Source: Tetranychus cinnabarinus (Eukaryota; Arthropoda; Arachnida; Trombidiformes; Tetranychidae). From it: a DNA stretch of 64,000 bases. The first letter of the stretch is position 1. Each line of letters starts with the position of its first letter. Below the pieces are notes generated by a model that was not told where the DNA came from, ran no database searches, and saw only the letters and a list, made by a program, of their open reading frames with translations. This document shows positions 49,090 to 60,337 of this stretch, piece by piece. The position numbers and the translations under genes are program-made. The stretch is taken from the NCBI GenBank assembly GCA_022266195.1, contig WHVY01000004.1:6651501-6715500 (forward strand), in the 5' to 3' direction.

Positions 49090-52000
49090 TCAGTCATCGT
49101 CAGGCGCGTCGAGATCTCTATAGTTTCTTGTCTTTATTCTGAAACATTAACATCATCAAAAATGTTAATATTAACGTTCGGTCAATTTTTAATTTAGTCA
49201 ATGTCGATACAAAATCAACAATCATTTTTTATGTTAAAGATTTGATTTGAATGCAAAATGAAAAGAGATCTCAATCGATCTGAAAACAACTGATAGCTCA
49301 GTTTTAATGTCGGATTATTATGTTGAATCAATAGAACATATTTTAGATGAGTTACTCATTTTGGATTTATTTTCCCTTTCGATCCTTCTTCATTGACGTG
49401 TTTCAATAATCTTCCCTCGATGGAAATATCACTCTTGAAGCCTTTTTCCTAGATCATTTCCAGGTTATCATCCAAATCTGCGTATCCAACAACTTCCCGA
49501 GGATCATGTCTAAAAGTTGTTTTCAGATTAATTTAGATCATCAATAAGCTAACCGATCATTTTAAATAGTTATACGATTGTTTTTGCTTAACGGGAGGTT
49601 CGGGTCTTAGATTTACTCACCTAGCACCATAGCGGTTTCTGGTTATTCCTGCAGATGCGGCGGCAGCAGCAGCAGCAGCGGCAGCGGCTGCTTGATTTGA
49701 TCCTCCTCGTGTGTAATCAATATTAGGTCCCATGGGTTGATAGTTTCGACTTAGAGCTGTCCAAGCAGCCATTGGATTACCAAAAGCTAGTTGAGCACGT
49801 AAAGGAAATCCTGGATAACCAGGAGCGGCTGGGAAAGCACCAGCGGGATGAGCCCAAGTGTTAGTAGCTAAAGCAGGACCATTGGATCCCATTGAAGGAT
49901 TGTCATTTTTACCACCACCAGTCTGGGCTGAAGCAGGTCGATTTGAAGGGTGTTCAGGCAGTGAAGGGCGCTTCGGATCCATCAGGTAATTGTTAAAATA
50001 ATCAACATCTTTTCTAACTTGTAGTAATCTATCTTCATGCTTATTTAAAATATGTTTCCTAACAAAATCAGGTCCCTTAAACTTTTTACCCGATAACGGA
50101 CAAAGCCACTTGTCTTTACCGATTTCATGGGTATTTTGTTTAATAAACTCTTCGACTTCCTTTTCTGCTTCTTTTTTACCTAACTTGATAGCTTCCTCTT
50201 CAGTTATAACAACAGGAGGTTGAAGATAAGGCTTGATCTTTTGCTCGAAGGCTTTAATATACTCGTTAATTTCCTGTGAGGTAACTTTACTTGAAGGAGG
50301 AGCACCCCTAGCATGCATGATTCCAATACGATTGGGCATCTCATCTTCATTTGGATAATCACTGTGATTATAATAATCAACAGAGTGGACTATTCTAAGA
50401 TATAAAAGTAAACGATCTAAAACTTTTATAAGATTTTCATCTCTTTCTAGTGACTGTCCTGGACTTTCCTCTCCTTCTTCTTCACCTGCTTGATCTCCTA
50501 ATAGCTCTTCCTCTTCAGCGCTAGCTTCTTCAATCATATAATCAGCAATATTTTTAAGCAGTGGATTAGAGGATTGGAATCCGAATGCAACCTCTTCTTT
50601 GGTCTTGGGTTCATTTGAATCTTTCTTTTCTTCTGGATCATCCCAAATACGTCTTTGGTGATCTAAATTGAAAACTATTTTTGCTGCATTTCGGATATCA
50701 GCGCGTACTACGTTTTTATGTGAGGCAATACCATTGACTGATCGAATTCTTCGAGTTAAATCTCGATTCACAATAGCTCCTAATTCACATTCTTTTATCT
50801 GGAATTTACAAAAATTACAATTTAAAGTTAATTATGATTGTGATGAACAATTTCAAATGAAGTTGTTAGCATTGTTACTCACTTTAATACTAAGCATTTC
50901 TAGACAGATTTCTCGGATGTTACCCAATTTTTCAAAAGTTACCCATCCTCGTCTATAAAATTTACGGTCTGCAGCAGGATCAGCAATATGAACCCGTAGG
51001 AATCCAGGGTGCTTTTTGCATATCTGAAAATGAATTTGAAATTTGTTAAAATTTGCGCTTCAAAATTGAAAATCATGAATTTACCTCCTCTATTTCAGCC
51101 TTAGTGATGTTAGGTGCAATATTGCGCAGGAAAATTGAATCTTTAAGATGAAGAGGTCGCGGTTTGGGTTCACTATCATCCGTCTCATTGGTTGTATCTT
51201 TTTTCACCTCATTACTTTCTTCCATTTTTTCAGACTCAGGTTCCTCTTTGTCAACAGGTTTTTCATCAGGTTCATTGACACTATCGTCTTCTTCACCTTC
51301 CTCTTTCATTGGATCATGCTCTGACAATTCTTTACTCATAGATGCCTCACCGTCTTCCATTTCTTCAGAGGGCTCGGCCTTGACCTCGATTTTACTTTCC
51401 TTGGAATCTTCACATTCCCCCATATTTTCATCCGAGTTTTTGACTGGCTCAGATTCTGAACTTTCAACAGGTTCGGCTTTTACTTTTGCTTCTTCACTGT
51501 CTTCTGCCTTGACTTCTTTAGGTTCAGGTTTGTCATCTGTTTCTCCTTCTTCTTTTTTATCACTTTCATTTTCATTCTCGTCATCTTCTTCGCCTTCTTC
51601 CTTAGTCTTAGGAGGAGGTTTTTCAACGTCTACAGAAAATACTTCGAGATCTGATGCTTTCGCTTTTTCCTCTGGGGCATCACTTTTTGCGTCTAATGCT
51701 TTCAGGTCAAAATCTGTACCTCCTTCTAGTTTGATAACAGCGGCATCTAATAAACGAATTATCTGGTCTGACTTTTCAACATCGATACTAACAGAATCGA
51801 CCCATCCTTTTTCGTAAAGTTCCAAAAAGACATTTAATCTATTCTTAAGAGCTTGATGTGACTCTTCTTTACGCTTGCCGAACTCGTCAGGATGGTATTT
51901 AGACTTGAACCTGAGAAAAAGTAAAAGAATAAGCGGATAGAGAGAAGAAAAAGATGAATTAGAACACTTGATAAGTTCAATCAACTGAATTTAAAGAGTT

Positions 52001-53824
52001 TATTAGGCAGATGCGTCATTAAAAAAGTGAGGGCTGAAAAATAAAGATGAATATTAAATAATTGAAATTATGGATGGATTGAACGCGCAAATGCACAAAG
52101 CTCACCTTAGTCGAGTGTTTTCACCCCATTACGCGATGTAAAATCACAAATACAAAAATAAACATATTTTTCTACTATTTCAATATTTTATAAAAATATT
52201 CATGGTCATAAGTTGACATATGAATTTATAAATTTGTAAATTCAACAACTATAAACATAATCAATTAGGATCAGATGAGTTGAAAATAATAAAGGAGGAT
52301 GACAATATTTAAGCATCATCCCGATATTCACAATAAAATAAATTATTTTTTTTTGTAAATTGAAAATGACTTAGTTTTGTTGTTTTTGAGATAGAAGATC
52401 GAAGTAGAAGATTTTTGGCGAACTTTTTACAAATAAAAATGATGAAGGTTTTACCCAATAGGCATATCAGAGATGCCTAACTTTACACTTTTTTAGTGAA
52501 AAAGCTCACTGGACACATGAAGGAAAGGATTTTGCGTGTATATGAAGGTTTCAAGGGTTTATAAGTGGGGTAAATCATTAGTTTATAATTCAAGAAACTT
52601 CCGATTTGATTGATTGATTGTAGATTATTAAACTGATGAGATCAACAACTTGACTTAAATAACTTAATATGTTAAACAAAATAAAACAAATGCTTTTCAA
52701 ACGTTTCTCTGAACCATGTGCAAACACATCAAAAAAACAATTTATAAAATTCACTGATAATATAAAATAAGATTCTTGTCCTGGTAAATTATATTGACGA
52801 TAAGTCAAACCGCTGTAGATAGGAAAAGTGGTATAAAATTAGTTCTAGTGAAAGGAGGCGCGTGAGTTTAAAATATTCAATAGTAAGAACATAGGAGATA
52901 GAGGAATTAAGAGTGGATCCATTAAAAAAAATAATAATGGTATGTAGAAATGATGAGATGTAAAAGTGAAGATGAGATTAACTCTGTTGAAAATAGGTAT
53001 CTCAATTCATATCATGAACAAGATCGAACCAAGTATTCACTCACGAAAACATGGAAGTGAGTGATAGCATAAAATAGATAGACAATGACAAAAGGAGAAA
53101 AGGAACAGGCTTATTATTCTTACCATTCTTCTTCTTTATGAGCTGTGAAAAAGTCTGATATCTGTTGTTTCTTGAATTCTGTCTTATAATCATTATATTT
53201 TCTAACAGCCTCCATGTCATCAACACTGTCATCTTGTGTACCTAGAAATTGTTTAAAGGTCATCATAGGTGGTTGCGTTGGTCCAGTGCTATACGAAAGA
53301 TAAAATTTGTATTTAGTAAGAAATGGCATAGATACAAGATGAAATGCAGATAAATACCTTTGATGAGTAGCGGGTGATGCATTAGAGTTAAAAGCGGCGG
53401 CGGCGGCTGCTGCTGAAGATAGGGTATGAGCTAATCCAGAATCAAGTGGGTTCCAAGCTCCACCGGAATGAGAATAATCGAAATTATTTGATGATTGATA
53501 ATTACCTCTATCTTCCCATTCTGGACGAGTGTTGCGAACCCTTTTCATCGGAGGACTCATATCACTTCTGTCACCGGGACTACCATATCTGTCCCTTCTC
53601 TGATTCCCATATCTGTCACTTGAGTAGCGTCCATCACCGCCACTTCTGTTCATTCTATCTCGACTACCTGAGGAATTAGCTCCCCAACCTCCACCGGAGT
53701 CTCTAGTATCGGCATAATCTTCCCGACCTCGACTACCGGTGTACCTATCTGAGTAATCACTACGTTCTCTCTTAAACTTGTCTCTGACTCGGCGTCGATC
53801 ATATTCTTCATCGCTGTCCCCCAT
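49090..53824 (-). CDS. Ars2: Ars2 / Serrate (SRRT), complete six-exon gene
   Basis: Nuclear cap-binding-complex partner linking capped transcripts to microRNA processing, 3' end formation and decay. Exons on the minus strand: 53824-53358, 53288-53124, 51910-51085, 51023-50883, 50798-49621, 49138-49090. Total 2,826 nt, 941 aa (human about 876), with all phases consistent. The N-terminus (MGDSDEEYDRRRVRDKFKRE) is Arg/Ser/Gly-rich. The DUF3546 region contains PPMMTFKQFLGTQDDSV and the exon 2/3-spanning HKEEEWFKSKYHPDE. A long acidic E/D/K region follows, then an RRM-like segment (DSIFLRNIAPNITKAEIEEI) and a C2H2 finger (CPLSGKKFKGPDFVRKH, from ~766). An alanine run lies near the C-terminus. The 49-nt last exon restores the conserved tail YRDLDAPDDD; without it the frame would end at YGAR. 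Intron 2 is about 1.2 kb with no evident features. Confidence 0.95.
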
Positions 53825-54731
53825 TGTTAATGAAATAATCTAAAAGATAAAACGAGAGATTAAAAGGTAAAAAAAGCTAATTAAAAATTAATGAAACACC
53901 ACAAATTAAAAAAATAAACATCTTCAAAAAAACTGGCTTAAGCCTGACTACGGAAAGAGACATAAGACCATTTAAATATGAAAACCACACCGACAAACAC
54001 ATTTTCACAAATATTTTGAAAATACTATTAACACGTTAGTACTTACTTATTAAATGATAGAATGACTAATTGATAAGATGAGACACAAATTTAATCCAAA
54101 AATTGGACAATTGAACAGTTAATCAATTTAAAAAAATTAAGAATTAAGTACAATGTGCATTGAGTTACCAATACATGTAGCATGAAACATAAAAATGGCG
54201 GAATGGCAATTGGAGGGACCGTATATTTATTAACTTACTCTCAAAAAGTAGTTCGATTGATATGACAAATCGGCTTAAATTTCTAGAAGATTCTTATGAA
54301 AACATGATAATTGTACTTTAATTTAAAACTTTTCATCTTTCTGCACAGCCCTGATAAATAAAATTAATCATTCTGAAATTATTGTTGGTTTGAAATAGGG
54401 ACTGAAATGTACATTCAGAGGAACCTTGTCATGCTCATATTGTCAGCTGCTTTGCATCAAAGTATTGGTCAATTTCGGGTTCAATCTTTAGTCCAAACTT
54501 GATTGTTTTAAAAACTCATATTTATCATTAATCTATGTTATATTATTAAAAAATTGCAGAAAAACTTGATTGTTCAGCGTTCAGTTGAGTCAGTTATTTA
54601 TGTAACAAGTGTGATATTTGTCATCATCATTTCAAAATAACTATTTCATTCACTTAAAACCAAGTATTTATTCAAATAAACCTTAACTAATTTATCTTAA
54701 AATTCATCAACATTTAAATAAAGACTCAATC
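53825..54731. promoter_or_regulatory. Divergent promoter region of Ars2 and ZC4H2
   Basis: About 0.9 kb between two divergent start codons. On the minus strand a GTAAGT near 54043-54048 could be the donor of an Ars2 5'UTR intron. No TATA box stands out. Confidence 0.45.
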
Positions 54732-55642
54732 ATGACTTCCAGTGGCCATTCAATCTCATCAGAAGATGAGATTGCTATCAATAAACTCGAATATTTGAAA
54801 GAGCTTCGGTAAGTGTACTCCAATGCTATTTTTGTAACTCTTTTTTTATGTTGAACCAGCTAATACAATAACGTCACTTTCTGAATCTCTTTTTTTTGAA
54901 TATCAGAGATGTAACATTTGAACTTAATAGTATTAAATCACGCTTGAAACAAGAGATGGACTCTATGGAGGCAGAAAAAAGATGTTTGCTTGCCTATCGA
55001 AAAGAGAAAGAATTTCTTGAACAAGAGAAAACGGCCCATGTAGAGGAACTGAGATTGATTCATTCAGATCTTAATCAAATGGAAAATGTCATCAAAGAAA
55101 GTGATGAGGAACATAGCCAACACTTAGCAACGGCTAAAAGCTTGCTGATAGAATGTCAACAGTTGAAGGATCACGCTAATAAAATGAGATCTGGACTTGG
55201 CTTGGGATTATTGAATGATCTCCAAGATGAGGAAGAAAAGATTAGACTAGAATTATTCAAAAAACATCAGCTCAATGAATCTTCTAATCGAGACTTTGAA
55301 GCCAATGACAAGCAATTGAACAAGCCTTTATTATCAATCGCTACCAACTCCCATTCATCTTCAATCACCCCTTTTAAGCCCACATTACCCTCGATTCCTT
55401 TAAGACCTGGACTCCTCCAAGGACCTTCTTCTGCCCATTCATCAGTAACTTCTGGTGTCTCAAGTATATCCGTTTCTGAAAGACAAGCACCTCCAGCAGC
55501 ATTTCGCCAACAACCACCTCCAATGAAGTCATGTTTATCGTGCCATCAACAAATACACCGTAATGCACCTATTTGTCCATTGTGCAAGGCCAAGAGTCGT
55601 TCACGTAACCCAAAAAAACCAAAACGAAAGAGTGAAGATTGA
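54732..55642 (+). CDS. ZC4H2: ZC4H2-type zinc-finger protein
   Basis: Nuclear/cytoplasmic C4H2 zinc-finger protein that in vertebrates works with RNF220 and affects neuronal development. Two exons, 54732-54808 and 54907-55642, give 270 aa (human 224). An N-terminal coiled coil (about 20-110) contains the conserved EKTAHVEELRLIHSDLNQME. A Ser/Pro-rich linker is longer than usual. The C-terminus is almost invariant: FRQQPPPMKSCLSCHQQIHR, NAPICPLCKAKSRSRNPKKP, then KRKSED. The four cysteines (CLSC, CPLC) and two histidines of the C4H2 finger are all present from about residue 235. Divergent from Ars2. Confidence 0.96.
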
Positions 55643-56335
55643 AATATTTCGCTAAGTTAGTTCAGTAATCTTGAATATAACACCAGTAATAATATAATTT
55701 AAAAAACAACTTGTTCATCCATCATTAACGATTGTTTTTCTGCCAAACAAAACGATTGACAACATCGTTTTATGCATATAACAATCAATAATTTGTGTTA
55801 CTCTTCCAATTTACTGAGTTTCCTATTTTAATCAATTAGCCTTTGCAGTGTGAACCAAGCAATACCTTCTCAATAACTTTTTAAAAAGCATGAAATCGAT
55901 CAATTATCATTATCCAAGTTGTTTAGTTTTTAATCAAAAACATGAACAAAATTTGTAAAACTCTTTCTTAATTTTCAATTATTTTCTTTTTATTCCAACC
56001 CAAATAAACACCCGTTTAAGTGTGAAGAATAAATGGTCATTTTCAATTCTTGCATGTGAATCTCGAAAAAAATCTAATGTATTCTGCATATTATTCAGCT
56101 CGGAATAACTCGATTTAGTTTTGTGATATTTTGAACTGTCAATGACAAAGCTCGTTCTTTGAGAAAATTTTTTTTACAAACTCAACCAAAAACCCAAAAT
56201 TTAGCGCCACCTGGGGAAAAACTAAAACACTTTAAAAACTGACAATTTATTCTTGAAAACAGCTGATAGATATTGTCTAATTTGTGTGTTGCATTGTTTT
56301 GTTTCAATTATTAATTAATTAAAAATAATCTCAAA
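55643..56335. other. Intergenic: ZC4H2 3' flank and URI upstream
   Basis: AT-rich. AATAAA signals on the plus strand near 56003 and 56028 are plausible for ZC4H2. The rest should contain the promoter of the prefoldin-like gene. Nothing else was seen. Confidence 0.5.
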
Positions 56336-57103
56336 ATGGAACCACAATTTTCTTTGGATAAATTAAAAGTTAACCAACAAATGGTGAGTGAAACTGTTTA
56401 TTGTCATTTCAAAATTGTTATTGCTTTTTTATAAATAGGGATGTCGCCTCTGTGAGTCTATTTTCACCTTGCTGTTTTCACTCCTTACATTGATGAATTT
56501 GCCGCATCGACCTCAAATTATATAATTTTTCCCTCCCATTTCTCCCGCTTTGGCTATTGTGTTTTTTAAATAAACATTTTTTTCTGTCGCTTTCTATTTT
56601 CCCTCCTTAACTAGGCTTTAGAAATGGCCAAAGTCAAGTTAGCTTCATATGACACGATAATCAATGAATATGAGACTTTAAAAAGTAACATGGAAATGTT
56701 GGTGAAAAAGCTTTGTCATCCAGTCATGGCGCCTATTTGTCATAATATGAGGAGGGAAGATGCGCCCATTGCTTTTATGCCAGGTTATCTTGATCATACT
56801 AACCAAGTGATGGTTTCTTTGGGTGATAATTGGTTTGTTGATAGATCAGTTTCTCAAGCAGTTGAAATTGCTGATCGAAGGATTCAATATTGTCAAGATA
56901 GAAAGAAAGAGGTTGAAAAGGAAGTAGAAGCTATACAAAATTGGCTCAAATTCACCAATGAACTAACTGAAGAGAAGAAAGATTTAGTGGAAATAATGGA
57001 AGATTATGATGAAGAGGCCGAAAAAAAGTGGAGGGAAGAACATAGAAGAAAAGTCAGATTAATGAAGGAGCGCGAAAAATCGGAGAGACAGCGAAATGTT
57101 TAA
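56336..57103 (+). CDS. uri: URI-like alpha-class prefoldin subunit, short form
   Basis: URI is an unconventional prefoldin that binds RPB5 and R2TP and acts in RNA polymerase assembly and nutrient signalling. Two exons, 56336-56383 and 56615-57103, give 178 aa. The middle matches the URI prefoldin core: IAFMPGYLDHTNQVMVSLGD then NWFVDRSVSQAVEIADRR, with coiled-coil helices either side (LASYDTIINEYETLKSNMEM; KEVEKEVEAIQNWLKFTNEL). It ends in a highly charged helix (KWREEHRRKVRLMKERE) at a TAA. Typical URI proteins are about 500 aa with an RPB5-binding region and a conserved C-terminal box; none of that is present. It could be a truncated URI, a URI-derived stand-alone prefoldin, or a gene with undetected downstream exons. 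Confidence 0.82.
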
Positions 57104-57658
57104 TCAAGACATGTTGCTGTGTTGTAAATATTTTATATTTTTTCATGTAAACCATTGTTGATAATTTTTAAATAAGAAAGAAACATTGAAAATCCATTTG
57201 GAAGATCTTTAATTAATAATTGTAATTAAATAGGTTTCGGTTGTGGATTGATTTCATGATTGATTGGTCCATTGATGATTAAGTTTAAGATTTGACTTGA
57301 TCAAAATCACAGAGTCTACAAACAATTTAATTAGAATTAGTCGAGGAATAAACCGCAGTTTATAAAAAAATGAAACATGTTCGTATCGAAAGATTAGTAC
57401 AATTGATTGATGTAGTACGTTTTTGCTAGGGTATGGAATCGTCAAAAGTTGATCTCATACTTGCACAAATAAAAATGAAAAACGCATTTATAATATCCCG
57501 TAATTCCAGTTGGCTATTAAAGCGAAAACCTGGGGATATTAGAGTTGTATAAATAAGGAATGGATACAAGCAAGAAAGCCTGAATTTCCAAGCTTTCCCA
57601 TTCACTTGATGATGGATGCATAAAAAGTTTTTAATAGTGGCTTAGAAAGCGATTGGTT
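57104..57658. other. Convergent 3' flanks of URI-like gene and cyclin E
   Basis: AT-rich, with an AATAAA-type signal on the plus strand near 57468. No additional gene was seen. Confidence 0.5.
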
Positions 57659-59214
57659 TTAAAAACTGCTTTTAGATGGTGAAATGGATCTTCTTTTCTT
57701 ATTACATCGCTTAACATTGCCTCTAGAATGAACTTCTTTCTCGTTCCCACAATTGCTATCATCAGTATCATCATAGTTGCTTCTGTTATTGTTGAGATCT
57801 CGTTTTCTTTTATTTGAACCAATGTTCTGTTTGTTATAAACAGAGGATGGCGTCAATGTAGACGATGTTGATGGTGTTGGTGATGAAGATGAAGAAATTG
57901 AAGATGCAGTTTTAGGAGATGATGGCACTCTTATTGTCGGTGAGGTCTCTCGCTTCCTTTTTTGACCTATTTTAGACTGAGCGTATGGACTGCTAGTAAC
58001 TGGTGAAGGAGGCATTGATGATGATGACTCTGAACTAGCTTCTTCAGCCAGATCTACTTGTTTCGTATGCGCTCGCTCCTATTAATTGAGTAAACAAAGA
58101 CAAGATTAATATGAGCGGTAAGATAAATGGAGGCAATAATATGGAGCGAATAGATAGTGACAGAATATAATAGATATAATAAATCTGGTAATTACCAATA
58201 ATGTTAAATCAGCTGTATGGTATTTCATGTTGGACCAAAATGGATGTTCAACTTGCACCTTAGGCTCTGTAAATCCGGTTTCGCGAACTGCTAATGCAAA
58301 TGGCGTCATCCATATTACACATTCCCTTATATCGGAATACTTAAATCCTGAGAAAAGCAAAAATAGCTATTAGCGAAAAATTCTAGGTGAATGTTGATGC
58401 AGAGGGAGCCCGCTCTACGAAACAAAGGATTTTTGTTCAATATGATTTTTAAAAGAAGGGGGTGCTTACTTGTACAAGAGTAGACAGTGTGTTCATTTGT
58501 GAAATGATAAAAAGCTGAAGCAGCAATAACATCATAATTGAATTGTAGAGAACCAAAGTCCAACATGCACAGATCCACTAAATGAGCGACTTGAGAAAAA
58601 AATGTTCCACTGTAGTTGGGCATCAAGAATTTTTCTCCAGTAGATAAAGATTGAGGATCGACATTGTTTTCTTTCTCCAAAATGGAGTAAATTTGCATAA
58701 AAATGGAAAGCCATTTGTTGACTGTAATTGGATGTAAGTTCCATTTAAGACTCTCCATGATGACTAGTTCTTTGGCGATAATTTCCTCTACTAAGCAGGC
58801 ATCATCGGTAACTTCGAAACAATTTGACACAGGCGGCGGATAAACTTCTTCAATTTTGGCCGCGATAAAAAGGCAGGTTATTCCAATCAGTTGCAATTGC
58901 TGCCTGGGAATATCTTTTGTAACAGATAAATAACGATCAACAAAGTCAAGGGCAAAATAGTAAGTTTCCCGATGAAGCTTGAACAATTCACTAACTTCAC
59001 TTAACCAGTCCAATAAAATTGATCTCATTCGAGGTGTGATATGCGGATGTTTGGAAAGCATGTGAGGATCACGGTGATAATTTTCATCTGATGTGATCAT
59101 TGATTCCCACATTTCAGCAGGATCACTCATATTTAATTGTGGTAAAGGTGAAGGGCGAACTCGGCGGGAAGATTGGGCACAATTGGGTGTTAAAAATCCA
59201 TCTTGGTTCTCCAT
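57659..59214 (-). CDS. CycE: Cyclin E
   Basis: Regulatory subunit of Cdk2 driving the G1/S transition. Exons on the minus strand: 59214-58470, 58347-58196, 58078-57659; 1,317 nt, 438 aa, phases consistent. Key family motifs: DPAEMWESMITSDENYHRDP before the cyclin box, MRSILLDWLSEVSELFKLHR (the MRAIL-type hydrophobic patch), ETYYFALDFVDRYLS, QLQLIGITCLFIAAKIEEVY, and ECVIWMTPFALAVRETG in exon 2. The C-terminal third is Ser/Pro/Lys-rich with KRKR-type basic clusters. Possible phosphodegron-like Thr-Pro sites (FLTPN near the start, TLTPS in exon 3) are present but do not perfectly fit the Fbw7 consensus. A shorter start at MSDPAEMW is possible. Convergent with the URI-like gene. Confidence 0.95.
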
Positions 59215-60337
59215 GATTCTACTGCACTGGCAAATAAGGTTATTTGCAGCAAATATGGAGTAAAAAAATTAGCTTGGTGTAAATGAAACACACTCAATCT
59301 TTATTAAAAACTAAATTAACAGAGAACAAGAATGAAAAAAAATGAAAAGAAAAACAAAGGCAAAACTAAAGAGAAGAAGAGAGAGAGAGAAATGTTATCT
59401 TTCCACTGCTGGCTCAACTTAACTAGTGAATCAGCTGAAGTGAGCCAAGTTGTGAAGATAAATGAAGAGACTGGGAGAGATGGCGGGAAGCACATAGAAG
59501 AAAGGTTAATCTTCTTAGGGAGCGCGAAAATGTGAGATGTAGCATTATTTGAAACATTGGGTATCGAATTTTTTGGTGCTTAATTCAATTTAACCAAACC
59601 TATTAAAAATAATAATTGGCCAGCCTAAAGAAAATGGCATTAAATTTTTTTTCATTGCACAAAACTAACCCTTGATTGAGAAAAACAAAATACATCAATC
59701 TAATCGAATTTCAATCAATTGTTCTGATGATAATAATAGATAAAAAAGAATAGCGATATCTTCGCCTAGATTGGTTTTAAGATTGGTTAGTAACTTTAAA
59801 CCTGTTTCAAGTTTGATTAGGTTTCATCTTTCCCCTTTGAACTTGAACAGAACTCTTCTTATCGGTACAAAGCATTTTCTGGTATCGTTGTTATTGTTAT
59901 TAATATTTACCCAAAAAAACAATTGGACAAATAATATTCAACCAACAGAGGTTAAAAACTGGATCATTGACGTTTGAAAAAAGGAGAAATAAAATAATGG
60001 GTAACTAATATCAGGTTAGGAATTAAATCTGAAAAGGAATCATGGTTTGATTGTATCATGTTTTTGTATGTGCAGTAAAGAAATCAAAACTGGTCTTTCC
60101 GCTGAATTGAAGTCTCAAATCATAACCAATCATTGTTAGACCAATAGTTAACCGATACTTGTGCAAATATAAGTCCAATTGTTTTATACTTTGCTATCTG
60201 AATTGTGACCCTTTTGCGATTACCAACGTTTGATAGTTTTTAACCAACTGATTATTTTAGCTTTTGTTTCTCGAAGTGAATCCTAAATTTTTCCACACTT
60301 GATTTCCGTTGTTATTTAAAAATTGTTCATCTACACC
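59215..60337. other. Intergenic upstream of cyclin E
   Basis: AT-rich; presumably contains the cyclin E promoter and 5'UTR. It includes a purine-rich run (59330-59395) and the URI-related remnant listed separately. Confidence 0.5.
59470..59536 (+). pseudogene. Small remnant of a URI-like 3' end
   Basis: Reads DWERWREAHRRKVNLLRERE before a diverged end, against KKWREEHRRKVRLMKERE at the end of the URI-like gene. DNA also matches (ACATAGAAGAAA...GGAGCGCGAAAA in both, 57039-57080 versus 59490-59530). Only about 50-60 bp is recognisable, and it is closed upstream by a stop. It is probably a tiny duplicate left over from a larger event. Confidence 0.55.

Noticed and set aside
51164..51817. 217-codon open frame, plus strand, Ser-rich
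   Set aside because: Antisense of the acidic E/D/K region of Ars2; codon mirror artefact.
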